Part shown: positions 43,954-53,111 of the stretch, piece after piece
How positions within the stretch are numbered: position 1 is the first letter of the stretch
How the letters are laid out: each line of letters opens with the position of its first letter
From: Verrucomicrobiota bacterium
Lineage (GTDB): Bacteria; Verrucomicrobiota; Verrucomicrobiia; Verrucomicrobiales; Verrucomicrobiaceae
Length of the DNA stretch: 64,000 nucleotides
Assembly (NCBI GenBank): GCA_017301975.1
Contig: JAFLEI010000009.1
Span: 62,001-126,000, forward strand
Reading direction: 5' to 3'
Program-made: the position numbers and the translations under genes
The notes under the pieces: model-generated
What the model saw: the letters and a program-made list of their open reading frames with translations, nothing else
The model's database searches: none
Told to the model about the DNA's origin: nothing

Positions 43954-46900
43954 TCAACGTTCGTTCAACACCTGGTGCAGCGCCCGTAAAATGGTTTCGG
44001 CCGTGTACGGCTTCGGCAGAAACTGCCTCACTCCCGTCCCGGCGGCTTTCGCGATGCCGCTGTTGGAATTGATGCCGCTGGCGGCGATGATGCAAACCTC
44101 GGGGTTCATTTTCATCAAAACCTGAATCGTGGTGGTGCCGTCCATGACTGGCATCCGCATGTCCGTCAAAACCAGGGCGATCTCTTGTTGATGCTTGGAG
44201 TAAAGCGTCACGGCCTCCACTCCATCCGCCGCCAGCAGCACACGGTAACCGTACGCTTCCAGTGTCTGGCGCGTGATTTCCCGCACGGCCGCCTCGTCGT
44301 CCACGAGGAGCACAAGTTCATGGTTGCCGCGTGGCAGCACCGGATCTTCGGCAACCGGCTTCTCCATGACCTCGCTCAGCTGCGCCGGCAGGTAAACATG
44401 GAAGCAGGAGCCATGTCCAAGCTCGCTGTACACACGAAAGAAACCACCATGGCTTTTCATGATGGCCAGTGAGGTGGAAAGCCCGAGCCCTGTGCCTTTG
44501 CCCATTTCCTTGGTGGTGAAAAAGGGATCGAAGATCTTTGGGAAAACCTCCGGAGCGATGCCCGCCCCGTCGTCTTCGACGCTGATCATGATGTGAGGCC
44601 CTTCGCGGGCCTCGATGTTCATGGCCGCATACTGCGCATCGATCATCACGTGTGCCGCGCTGATCGTGAGCGTGCCGCCGGCAGGCATTGCATCCCGCGC
44701 ATTGACGCACAAATTGAGCAGCACCTGGTGAATCTGCGTCGGGTCCCCTGACACGGTGTCGGATTCGCCCAGCTCATCCTGCAGCCGGAGATGAATGTTT
44801 TTCGAAAAAGTGTCCCCAACGATTCGCGCCAGGTCCTGCAGCAGGCGGCTGATCCTCAAAGGAGTCTTCTGGCCTTCCATACCCCGCGCGAAAGAAAGCA
44901 CCTGGTTGAGCATGTCAGCCCCCCGGCGTGCGCTGGTGGCGATCGTCTCCAGCGTTTCACGGCAGCCTTCATCCTTGATGCGCAGGTTCAGCAGATCCAC
45001 CGACATCATGATCGGAGTAAGAACGTTGTTGAGGTCATGCGCAATGCCTCCTGCCAGCGTGCCGATGCTTTCCATCCGCTGAGAGCGGAGAATCTGGTCT
45101 TTCAGCCGTTTTTGCTCGGTGACGTTTGTATTGATGGCCAGCACGCATTTGGGCCTGCTTTCGGCATCACGGACCAGAGTCCAGCGCCCCACCACCGTCA
45201 CCTCCTCCCCTGACTTGGTCACCTGCTGGATTTCACCAGCCCATTCACCCTCAGCAAGCACCTGTCCGTTCTTCTTCTCAAACTGCGAATCATCGCTGTA
45301 TAGCAGTTCGGACACCTTGCGCCCCTTGGCCTCCTCGGCAGTCCAGCCGTAAAGAGTTTCGGCGCTTTTGTTCCAATAGGTGATGTGATGGTCCAGATCA
45401 CGCACAAGGATCGCATCGTTCGCCTTGTCGAGCAGCGACGCCTGCTGACGCAGCATGTCTTCGACCTGCCGGCGCTCCCATTGAGCGAGTACCAGGGAGA
45501 TGAAATTGGCCATCGAAGTCGCAAAGCTTTTCTCCTCTGGCAGCCAGGGCCGCAGCGGACCCACATGCTCCTGACAGAGCACTCCGGCCAGCACCCCGCC
45601 CACATGAAGAGGAGCGTCCAGCATGGAGCTGATGCCCAGCGGGACGAGATAGCTTTCTGAAAATTCACAGGTGCGCGGGTCATGCCGCGCATCATCGGCG
45701 GCAATGGTGTCGTTTTGCGCCATGGCACGGAAATAGGCGGGGTAATCCCCCCCTTGCAGTTCCAGACCGGAGGAATGCCGCCGCGGGCCAGCCTCAAACA
45801 ACATCTGGCAGACAATCCTGCTGCGGCTTTGATCATACCGCCAGATGCTCACACGCTCCACTTCCATGGCATGGGCGATCTCTTCTGTGATCAGACGAAA
45901 GGCCGACTCCAGATGGACGGCCTGCATCACACCGCCACGGATCATCCGCGCCAGCGCTATATGCTGCCTCTCATATCGCAAATTGCTCTTCCAAAGCCGG
46001 TCTGCGGCCTCCTTGCGTGCGGTGATGTCCCGCTCGACCGCTACAAAATGAGTGGGCCGCCCGTCAACATCGGTGATCGGCACGATATCAATCTCAACCC
46101 AGAAGGCGGTGCCGTCCTTCTTGTAGTTGACCAGTTCCTCCTTGCTCGGCAGCCCTTGGGCGAGTGCGTCGTGCATCCGCCCAAGTGCGGACCGGTCCGT
46201 CGCGGGCCCTTGCAGAAAGCGCGGGCTGCGCCCCAGCGCCTCTTCTCTCGAGTAGCCGGTCTGCCGCGTAAAGGCCTCGTTCACAAACACAATGCGCGGA
46301 CCAGGCTCATCCAGGGGCCAGGGCTCTGTAATCAGCACGATGTCGTTGAGATGCGCCACGCAGGCCTCCAGCAGACGCAGCTGTTCCTGATCGTGGCGTG
46401 ACTTCGAGATGTCCTTGCAGAGCACCACCATATTCAGCGCCCTCCCTGAGTCATCCCGAATGGCGGACACGCTGTTTTCCACCCACGCCACCTGGCCATT
46501 TTTGCGCAGATAGCGCTTCTCCACGACGAAGTCGGAAATCTTTCCCTCAATCAGCCGCTGGTTCAGCTCCTGTTTGCGCGCCACATCGTCCCCATGGGTG
46601 ATGGAGGCAAAAGATCTCCCAATCATTTCATCCTCCTCGTAACCGGTGATCTGACAGTAGTGCTTGTTGATGTGAAGAATCGCCCCGGCCATGTCCGTGA
46701 TCGCAAACCCAACGCTGGCATTGGCAAAGGCCTGGCGAAAACGCACCTCACTGCGTTTAAAAGCCTCCTCGGCCAGCTTGCGTTCCGTGATGTCATGCGC
46801 CGTGCCTACCATCTTCAAAGGCTCGCCGGTTTGCTCATCGGTGAAAACCTGCGCGTCCTCATGTATGTAGCGCACCTCTCCATTCGGCAGCAAAATCCGA

Positions 46901-48033
46901 TGATCCAGCGAGTAACGCCCGCGGCTGCGAATCGCTTCGCTGACTGCCTCTCGGATCATTTCCCGGTCATCAGGGTGAACCGCCTGAAAGAAGTTTTCAT
47001 TCGTGGCTTCAATCCCTCCCACCTCATGCCCAAAGATCCGAAAAACCTCATCCGACCAGCGCAAAGCGTAGTTCCCATGCTTGTCCAAGACCGCCAGATC
47101 AAGCTGCCAGCTGCCGAAACGCGAAAGCCGCTGCGCCGCCGCCATGGTGGCCTCGCTTTGCCACAGCCGCTCTTCGACTTTTTTCCTGTCGGAAATATCA
47201 CGGGTCACGCTGAGCACTGAAATCACCCGGCCCTCCGCGTCACGCAAGGGAACCGAATGCATCTCCACCCAGCTCATCCTCCCTTTGAGGCCCACAATTC
47301 GAAAAGTCTCCTGCCCCGACTCGCCTGCAACGATCTCGCCGTGATGCTTCTGAAATTTGCTCCGGTCATCCGGATGCACCAGGTTCACAACCAATCCGCC
47401 CTTAACTTCCGCCAAGGACTCGGCCTCGATGATTTTCAACCCCGCAGGGTTCATTTCCTGCAGCCGCCCCTCACAATCGACGATTTTCACGCACTCAGGC
47501 TCGAGATTGATGATGGCCCGCCCTTGGATTTCACGCTGGCTCGATTCCAGTTCCGCCTGCTTGCGCGTGGTGATGTCAATGCAGGTGATCAGAGCCCCTG
47601 CAGAGTCATCCACCGGCAGCGGAATGATTGTGATTTCGATCCATCTCCCCGGAGTCAAATCTCGCTGGCATGATTCGATCCGGGCACCCGTCGATCCCGC
47701 CCGCAGAACCTCCTTGAGAGACGTCCCCCATCTTTCTCCCCCTTCGAATCGGGGTTCACATACATGGGCAAAAAAATCAAAACAGCTGCCCCCTTTTTCT
47801 GGAAGATGCTGCCCCAGGCCAAAAAACTCCGCCAATGGAACAATCCCCCCGTTCACTGCATGAATGATCCCGTGGCGGTTCACCATCATGACAAGACTGC
47901 CGGTGAGCTCCTGCCCTTGCACATTCAGCACACGATCTGACTCGGCAGATGTCATGGCGCAAGGGTTTCCAAACCTGTTACATCCACGGGTTTCGTTTTC
48001 GTTCTCTCCACTGGGAAGTTTATACGTCGGCAT
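43954..48033 (-). CDS. Large PAS/GAF hybrid histidine kinase with a LOV-like domain (1,359 aa)
   Basis: A soluble sensor with a PAS-like N-terminal domain (about 38-161), PAS (171-291), PAS (298-415), PAS (418-545), a LOV-like PAS (548-678), GAF (698-851) and PAS (871-981). The core has HisKA with His near 1000 (TLAGGIAHDLNNVLTPI), an intact ATPase (1088-1216, QVLLNLCVNARDAMPAGG) and a receiver (1245-1353, VLTDMRMPVMDG). The LOV-like domain shows GRSPRFLQG, then NYKKDGTAFW; the flavin-reactive Cys of GxNCRFLQ is replaced by Pro, so blue-light adduct chemistry is unlikely. Met27 (47955) is a second start candidate. The core is clearly paralogous to the kinase at 39786. Confidence 0.91.
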   Translation of the reverse strand: MPTYKLPSGENENETRGCNRFGNPCAMTSAESDRVLNVQGQELTGSLVMMVNRHGIIHAVNGGIVPLAEFFGLGQHLPEKGGSCFDFFAHVCEPRFEGGERWGTSLKEVLRAGSTGARIESCQRDLTPGRWIEITIIPLPVDDSAGALITCIDITTRKQAELESSQREIQGRAIINLEPECVKIVDCEGRLQEMNPAGLKIIEAESLAEVKGGLVVNLVHPDDRSKFQKHHGEIVAGESGQETFRIVGLKGRMSWVEMHSVPLRDAEGRVISVLSVTRDISDRKKVEERLWQSEATMAAAQRLSRFGSWQLDLAVLDKHGNYALRWSDEVFRIFGHEVGGIEATNENFFQAVHPDDREMIREAVSEAIRSRGRYSLDHRILLPNGEVRYIHEDAQVFTDEQTGEPLKMVGTAHDITERKLAEEAFKRSEVRFRQAFANASVGFAITDMAGAILHINKHYCQITGYEEDEMIGRSFASITHGDDVARKQELNQRLIEGKISDFVVEKRYLRKNGQVAWVENSVSAIRDDSGRALNMVVLCKDISKSRHDQEQLRLLEACVAHLNDIVLITEPWPLDEPGPRIVFVNEAFTRQTGYSREEALGRSPRFLQGPATDRSALGRMHDALAQGLPSKEELVNYKKDGTAFWVEIDIVPITDVDGRPTHFVAVERDITARKEAADRLWKSNLRYERQHIALARMIRGGVMQAVHLESAFRLITEEIAHAMEVERVSIWRYDQSRSRIVCQMLFEAGPRRHSSGLELQGGDYPAYFRAMAQNDTIAADDARHDPRTCEFSESYLVPLGISSMLDAPLHVGGVLAGVLCQEHVGPLRPWLPEEKSFATSMANFISLVLAQWERRQVEDMLRQQASLLDKANDAILVRDLDHHITYWNKSAETLYGWTAEEAKGRKVSELLYSDDSQFEKKNGQVLAEGEWAGEIQQVTKSGEEVTVVGRWTLVRDAESRPKCVLAINTNVTEQKRLKDQILRSQRMESIGTLAGGIAHDLNNVLTPIMMSVDLLNLRIKDEGCRETLETIATSARRGADMLNQVLSFARGMEGQKTPLRISRLLQDLARIVGDTFSKNIHLRLQDELGESDTVSGDPTQIHQVLLNLCVNARDAMPAGGTLTISAAHVMIDAQYAAMNIEAREGPHIMISVEDDGAGIAPEVFPKIFDPFFTTKEMGKGTGLGLSTSLAIMKSHGGFFRVYSELGHGSCFHVYLPAQLSEVMEKPVAEDPVLPRGNHELVLLVDDEAAVREITRQTLEAYGYRVLLAADGVEAVTLYSKHQQEIALVLTDMRMPVMDGTTTIQVLMKMNPEVCIIAASGINSNSGIAKAAGTGVRQFLPKPYTAETILRALHQVLNER

Positions 48034-48428
48034 TTCTTACGCAGGAGAGATCGATGCGTAGAAGAACACATGGTGGTAAGACAACGGCCAGACGGTCTTC
48101 CACCTTGGACCGAAATGGCCTGTGTAAGCAACAGAAAGGCAACACAATATAGAAGAAAGCATTCTGTTCCTTCGGCCATTGAAAGGTGCGGTCAAGATTG
48201 TGTGCACACCAAATAACTTCGCGTGGACCATTTGAGAAAAATTCCATGCTCACTATGCAAACTGGAGGAGCAGGCCACCTCTCGTTGGCATGCCTCACGG
48301 TCTTGCTCTCGGTGCATGGGGACGTTCATCCCAGGGCAGAAAAGCCCGCCAGCCCACAGAAGCCCCAGCCATCAGGTAAAAACCCGCGTTGCGTGGTGCT
48401 TTTCGGGTCAGGCAGCGTCCTCGCCGTC
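48034..48428. other. Intergenic region between two minus-strand kinase genes
   Basis: These 395 bases lie downstream of the 603-residue kinase gene and upstream of the 1,359-residue one. They contain a perfect 10-bp palindrome, GTGTGCACAC, at 48200-48209, a candidate operator. Several frames stay open on both strands, but none has a family I recognise or a sensible amino-acid pattern. No RNA structure is obvious. Confidence 0.5.
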
Positions 48429-50240
48429 TTACAGTCTCGCTGGCTGCAGCAGGGCCTGCCCCACAATGTTGAGCAGTTCCACCATTCCAAAGGGCTTGGG
48501 CAGAAAGTTCTCGCCGGCCTTCAGCTCCTTCGCGTTGTTCAGCGTCGTCGGCGAATAGCCGCAGGTGAAAATCACCGGAAGCGTGGGATCTTCAGCCGCC
48601 AAAGCCTTCTCCAGATCAAAACCACTCACTCCGCCGGGAAGCTTCACATCAATGAGCGCGAGTTTGATGACGGCCGCCTTCTCACGCCAGATGGCCCATG
48701 CTTCATTGGCGTCCGCTGCCGTCAGCACCTTGTGCCCCTGGCTCGTGAGCACATACTCCATCACCTGCCTCACGGAATCTTCATCATCCACGATCAGAAT
48801 GGTGGACGCCTCCTCCCCCTTGTTCTGGCTCAAAAGTTTCTTCTCCGGCGTGGCGGGTGTCGGGGCGGCGGCACCCGAGGCGACGGGCAGGTAAATGGAA
48901 AACTCCGTACCGACTTCCAAAACGCTCCGGCCTTCGATCCAGCCACCTTGCATGCGCACCAGCCCCTGCACCAGAATCAGCGCGATATCCCCCCCCCCTG
49001 GTTGATCCGTGGAAAGTTTGGCCGTGTCGAACAGACCCGCCAGTTCCGCAGGAGTCAATCCCTTGCCAGTATCAGAAATCGACATGACCACATATTCACC
49101 CGGCTTGGCCTCCGCATTCATCTGGCCGGCTGTCTCGGCATCAGGAATCAACAACGGCCTGGTCTGAATCATCAGTCTGCCTCCCGCCGGCATGGATTCC
49201 CGCGCATGAATGAGGAGATTGAAGATGATCTGCTCCAAGGCTGCCTGGTCCGCCATGACACATGGCAGTTCTGGGTGATGCCCGATCTGGACGGAGATTT
49301 GTTCTCCCATCGCTTTCTGCACCATGGAAGCCTGGCCATCAATGATCTGTCCCAGATTCAAGGGGGTCGGCTGCAAATATTCGCGCCGGTTGAAAGAGAC
49401 AAACTGGGAGGTGACTCCCGCCGCACGCTGCGTGGCGACGATGAGCTCCTTCAGAGCAGCATACGGCAGCATGCTTGATCCAGCGCCGTCCTGCGTGTGC
49501 TGGGCCACTTCCAGATGGCCCTGGATCACCGTGAGATAGTTGTTAAAAAAGTGCGCCATCGCATCCGCAAACCGTCCCACGGTTTCCAGACGCTGGTTTC
49601 GGCACAGCTGGTCCTCCAGCTGTCTGCGGTGGTCCTGCTCAATCCGGAGCCGGTTGCTGACGTCTTCGAAACGTGAGGTCACTTCAAGCAGTTGGGCGTT
49701 CAAGCTGAGATTGCGGTGAGAGGTTTGATTTTCAGCGTCGTGCCGCGCAGCAAGGGTGCGGATGAGCTGGGTGATTTCGAAAGGAACGAGCCTGAACTTA
49801 AACACCAAAAGGTGCGGATTTGATCCCAGGTCGATCGGAATTTGTTCGAATCCTTCAAGCTGGGAGACGGCGTGCAGCACCACATGCAGGTCCCGCTGCG
49901 TCTGCCATAAACGATTGATGACATATCGATAGTCTTTCCCATAAAAAAGGCGGCCATCCATAATGACCAGCGAAAAGGGTTTGTGCCCTTGGGCCGCCTC
50001 TTCCACCAGCACAAGCGCTTCCTTCTCACTCGCTGTGCAAACCACTTCCGGCGCAGAAGCTGCAGACCTCGCCTTGTTGCTGCCATGCGCAATACCCAGC
50101 GCAGCAGAGGAACTGCCGCTGTGGCTCATGTTCTGCACGGCGTGAGAAAGATGCAGGTCCGCCTGCAAGGATGGCTCTTCCGTCACAATCAGAATCCGAC
50201 TGCAGGCGCTGAGGTTGTGCTGAATGGTATTTAGATACAT
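48429..50240 (-). CDS. Hybrid kinase-like protein with altered catalytic boxes (603 aa)
   Basis: Residues 1-165 look like a diverged receiver (SRILIVTEEPSL, then SLVIMDGRLF). A coiled linker leads to a HisKA-like domain with His near 229, but the box reads MAHFFNNYLTVI, so the acidic residue after His is Phe. The ATPase region (about 310-453) has the N-box IIFNLLIHARESMPAGG, where His replaces the metal-binding Asn, yet keeps SDTGKGLTP. A C-terminal receiver (475-600) is intact, with LALIDVKLPGGVSG and FLPKPFG. It may have weak or no kinase activity and act as a scaffold or phosphatase. It is divergent from the operon at 50453 across an AT-rich region. Confidence 0.87.
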   Translation of the reverse strand: MYLNTIQHNLSACSRILIVTEEPSLQADLHLSHAVQNMSHSGSSSAALGIAHGSNKARSAASAPEVVCTASEKEALVLVEEAAQGHKPFSLVIMDGRLFYGKDYRYVINRLWQTQRDLHVVLHAVSQLEGFEQIPIDLGSNPHLLVFKFRLVPFEITQLIRTLAARHDAENQTSHRNLSLNAQLLEVTSRFEDVSNRLRIEQDHRRQLEDQLCRNQRLETVGRFADAMAHFFNNYLTVIQGHLEVAQHTQDGAGSSMLPYAALKELIVATQRAAGVTSQFVSFNRREYLQPTPLNLGQIIDGQASMVQKAMGEQISVQIGHHPELPCVMADQAALEQIIFNLLIHARESMPAGGRLMIQTRPLLIPDAETAGQMNAEAKPGEYVVMSISDTGKGLTPAELAGLFDTAKLSTDQPGGGDIALILVQGLVRMQGGWIEGRSVLEVGTEFSIYLPVASGAAAPTPATPEKKLLSQNKGEEASTILIVDDEDSVRQVMEYVLTSQGHKVLTAADANEAWAIWREKAAVIKLALIDVKLPGGVSGFDLEKALAAEDPTLPVIFTCGYSPTTLNNAKELKAGENFLPKPFGMVELLNIVGQALLQPARL

Positions 50241-50452
50241 GTGCGTAACGTTAGTGTCATTTTATTATAATATTAATAAAATATGCTTTATTTTTTGCAA
50301 AAAATTAGATCTGGACGCCAATTCTATAAAACAGGGCAATCACCTCGATTTAGGTTAACTCTAAATATTAAACCAATATTTAGGTGCTTGAGGCTGTGGA
50401 ATGTGGTTCTCCTAAATGCAGCGACATAATGAATTAAATATTTAGGCCCCTC
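50241..50452. promoter_or_regulatory. AT-rich divergent control region with repeated ATATTTAGG sites
   Basis: This block is strikingly AT-rich for the window. It contains a perfect inverted repeat CTAAATATT (50361-50369) / AATATTTAG (50375-50383) with a 5-base spacer. Further partial copies are ATTTAGG (50348-50354), CCTAAAT (50411-50417) and AAATATTTAGG (50436-50446), the last ending 6 bases before the start codon at 50453. Their density suggests operator sites for one regulator, controlling the rightward operon and perhaps the divergent kinase gene. A TATAAT-like box also occurs near 50265 on the minus strand. Confidence 0.6.
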
Positions 50453-51160
50453 ATGCATCCCCCAGCCCTCGAAATGGAACGAAACTCGGCCGCAATGCTG
50501 TTACAGGCGCTGAGCTGTCTGGTAAAAGAAGAGGATGCTCAACGCGTCGATCTGGCTCACCTGCTGCACAAAGACATGGCCGGCGGTCTCGTCGCTTGCG
50601 CCTCCCTGGGTGAAATGATGCGACATGAACTCGCCAACGGCGGGGATGCGGCGAGCGTCGGCAAGCTGCTGGGCAGCCTGGATTCCACCTTGAGGCAGAC
50701 GCTGCAATTGGTTCGTGAAATGACGGAAAAACAGTTTCCGCCCGTTTTGAAAGCTTTCGGGCTGAATGTGGCGCTGCAGCAGCTGGTGCGCAATGTCGGC
50801 GAAAACTTCGCCGGATCTCTCGTGCTTCACATCAGCGGGGACGAGCCCGCGTTCGATCTCGCCAGCCGCCTCAACCTCTTTCGAATCATGCAGGCGCTCC
50901 TGAAGCATTGCGTGCGCTTTGCCGACACCTCCTGGGTGGAAGTCACCTGCCGGGCGTCTGCCGAGAAACTCGAGATCACCATTGATCACGACGGTGGCGA
51001 CAGCATCTGGACTGAGGCGGTGCCAGGATCGGAAATGGCCGTCATCGAAGCCAGATGCGCCCTTTTGGGCTCCCGCATGCAGATCATGGGGGCCGGCCCC
51101 GGCGGCAGCTCCCGACTTTACCTGATGGCGCTTTCAACACCGGCGCAGTCCGCAGCCTAA
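50453..51160 (+). CDS. Small NarL-type kinase-like protein without sensor domain, degenerate ATPase
   Basis: The 235-residue soluble protein looks like only the transmitter of a HisKA_3 kinase. A dimer-helix segment has RVDLAHLLHKDMAGGLVACASL with His near residue 39, followed by a second helix and an ATPase-like region. The place of the N-box reads LFRIMQALLKHCVRFA, with no Asn, and the glycine-rich ATP lid is missing (GSEMAVIEARCALLGSRMQI). It probably cannot bind ATP normally, and may be a phosphotransfer protein or a partner of the response regulator that starts 26 bases downstream. It starts the plus-strand run leading to the FadL and PhcB-like genes. Confidence 0.75.
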   Translation: MHPPALEMERNSAAMLLQALSCLVKEEDAQRVDLAHLLHKDMAGGLVACASLGEMMRHELANGGDAASVGKLLGSLDSTLRQTLQLVREMTEKQFPPVLKAFGLNVALQQLVRNVGENFAGSLVLHISGDEPAFDLASRLNLFRIMQALLKHCVRFADTSWVEVTCRASAEKLEITIDHDGGDSIWTEAVPGSEMAVIEARCALLGSRMQIMGAGPGGSSRLYLMALSTPAQSAA

Positions 51161-51186
51161 ACCTTTCACCCGCATTGAATAGTCTC

Positions 51187-51834
51187 ATGCAATCTCCCCC
51201 GCCATTTCGTATCCTGGTTGTCGACGATCATGCGCTTGTTCGTGAGGCCTTCACGAGCATGCTGAAGGGCGAGTTCCCACAGGCCACCGTGGTCTCCACG
51301 GGCACCTGCGCGGAGGCGATGGTTGAGGCCCGCCTTCACAATTATGAAATCGCCCTCGTGGACATTGAGCTCGGGGACAGGTCGGGCATGGAGCTGACCA
51401 CCGAACTGCGCACCCTGCCCATACCGCCTAAAATCATCGCCGTGTCGATGCATCAGGAGGAGACTTTTGTCTCACGTACCATGCAGCTCGGGGCGCGCTC
51501 CTACGTGACCAAGGACGCCCCTCCCCATGAGCTGTTTGATGCGATTCGCTCCACCCTGGATGGACGCAGCTACATCTCCCGGGAACTGGCTCAGAAATTT
51601 GCAGACCGGTCCATCCGCAAAGGCTCCTCCGGCCAGGTCCACGAAAAGCTTTCCAACCGGGAACTGGAAGTCCTGATGCAGCTGGCCCGGGGCAAAAGCC
51701 TCAAACAAGTGGCCTTGGATCTCTCTCTCAGCCCGCGAACCGTCGCAGTGCACAAGCACAACCTTTGCCGCAAAACCGGGCTGAAAGGGACCGTCGAAAT
51801 TCTCAGATACTGCCAGTCCAACGGACTGGCTTAA
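51187..51834 (+). CDS. NarL/FixJ-family response regulator
   Basis: The receiver domain (about 6-125) has D13-D14 (ILVVDDHALVRE), phosphoacceptor D59 (ALVDIELGDRSG) and the conserved Lys in SYVTKDAPPHE. The LuxR-type helix-turn-helix lies at 145-215 (LSNRELEVLMQLARGKSLKQVALDLSLSPRTVAVH). The frame is open from 51055, but that overlaps the previous gene; the ATG at 51187 gives the usual short lead. The next gene (FadL-like) is 17 bases away, so it is likely an operon partner. It could bind the repeated sites upstream of 50453, which is untested inference. Confidence 0.92.
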   Translation: MQSPPPFRILVVDDHALVREAFTSMLKGEFPQATVVSTGTCAEAMVEARLHNYEIALVDIELGDRSGMELTTELRTLPIPPKIIAVSMHQEETFVSRTMQLGARSYVTKDAPPHELFDAIRSTLDGRSYISRELAQKFADRSIRKGSSGQVHEKLSNRELEVLMQLARGKSLKQVALDLSLSPRTVAVHKHNLCRKTGLKGTVEILRYCQSNGLA

Positions 51835-51851
51835 CCCAGCCCAACCCAACC

Positions 51852-53111
51852 ATGAATACCCGCGTCGTTTCTTTCATTCTTGCCCTGGGTTTGACCTCAG
51901 CGGCGCTCAAGGCATCCGAAACATTCTCCGTGATACCTGACTCCGCTCAGGCGTTGAGCATCGTGGGTGGCAGATATGCCAATCTGAGCGACGCCTCCGC
52001 TGTGCGGGTCGCTCCGGCCAACATCCTGAAGATGGAGAAAAGCGAGCTGCTGATCAACACGGCCATGTGGCATTCAGACATTCGCTTTGAGCAGAACGGT
52101 GGCCAGAACGTACGGATCAACCGGCCCTGGGTGTTTCCCGCGAGCATGTACTTTGTGCAGCCGTTGCTTCCCGGCAGGCTGTCTTTTGGCCTCGGTGTCA
52201 GCACCCCGTACGGCCTTGCCGCCTACTACCCCAAAGGCATGGGCGGCGGCCTGCGCTATGCGTTGCCCTACGAGGCCAATCTGATGACGGTGGACATCAC
52301 CCCGGCCCTCGCGGTGAAGCTCACAGACGATCTCAGCTTTGCCGTCGGCCTCGACATCTTGTACGCCGACCTGACGATGAAGCAGTTCTACGCCTGGAAC
52401 AATATTATTCCGGGTGCGACGGAAGGAGACATCAAGATCCACGGCCAGGGCTGGGGCTTGGGCGCTTATGCAGGCATCAACTGGACCTTTGCCAAAAGAC
52501 ATCGTCTTGCAGTGATTGGGCGGCTGCCGGTGAAGGTCAATCTCAGTGGTGACTTCAAAGCCAGCAACATCCCGCCGGCGCTGGCTGGCACCTTCAGCGA
52601 ATCAAGCAGCTTCAAATCCGACATGACCTTTCCTGCCTCCATCTCCGTCGGCTATGGGTTTGACGTGACAGACCGCTTCACCGTGGGTTTTGACTTCAAA
52701 TGGGCGCAGAATTCCTCCCATGATGTCCTCCCCCTCTTGATCGGCAACAACCAGGCATTGCTTGGCGGATCGAACAGCACAGTCTTTGGGTGGAGAAACT
52801 CGCTCGATTTTGGCACCGGGATGTCCTATCAGCTGAATGAACACTGGGCGCTGCGCGGCGGTTATCTTTATTCAGAAAATTCCCAGCCGCAGAACAGCTA
52901 CACACCGCTGGTCCCTGGCAATGACAGGCATGTCTTCAGCCTCGGCGTGGGCTGGCGGGGCAAAACTCGGGGCGTGGATCTCACCTACTCCTGCGTTTAC
53001 TATCCCGCCCGTGTCATCAGCGGGGCCGCTTCCAATCCGCCCAACCAGTATGACGGCACCTACAAGCATCAGTGGCAGGTGCTGGCGCTGAGCTTCACGC
53101 AGAAGTTTTAA
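51852..53111 (+). CDS. FadL/TodX-family outer-membrane hydrophobic-substrate channel
   Basis: The signal peptide is MNTRVVSFILALGLTSAALKA. The mature protein of about 400 residues has alternating hydrophobic strands with aromatic girdles and ends in Phe (ALSFTQKF), as outer-membrane barrels do. The N-terminal part (DSAQALSIVGGRYANLSDASAVRVAPANI) corresponds to the FadL hatch with its DASAxxxNPA-like segment. Other typical phrases are STPYGLAAYY, and WALRGGYLYSENSQP near the end. FadL proteins let long-chain fatty acids and other lipids diffuse through the outer membrane. It lies between a regulator gene and a PhcB-like methyltransferase, which suggests a lipid signal as cargo (inference). Confidence 0.85.
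   Translation: MNTRVVSFILALGLTSAALKASETFSVIPDSAQALSIVGGRYANLSDASAVRVAPANILKMEKSELLINTAMWHSDIRFEQNGGQNVRINRPWVFPASMYFVQPLLPGRLSFGLGVSTPYGLAAYYPKGMGGGLRYALPYEANLMTVDITPALAVKLTDDLSFAVGLDILYADLTMKQFYAWNNIIPGATEGDIKIHGQGWGLGAYAGINWTFAKRHRLAVIGRLPVKVNLSGDFKASNIPPALAGTFSESSSFKSDMTFPASISVGYGFDVTDRFTVGFDFKWAQNSSHDVLPLLIGNNQALLGGSNSTVFGWRNSLDFGTGMSYQLNEHWALRGGYLYSENSQPQNSYTPLVPGNDRHVFSLGVGWRGKTRGVDLTYSCVYYPARVISGAASNPPNQYDGTYKHQWQVLALSFTQKF

Noticed and set aside
48020..48298. Small minus-strand frame of 92 codons before the 1,359-residue kinase
   Set aside because: It overlaps the kinase start, has no domain and no plausible amino-acid pattern.
48186..49478. Plus-strand frame of 430 codons
   Set aside because: It is mostly antisense to the kinase-like gene at 48429-50240 and has no recognisable domain.
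51055..51186. Upstream extension of the 51187 regulator frame to 51055
   Set aside because: It overlaps the previous gene, and the receiver domain begins normally from 51187.
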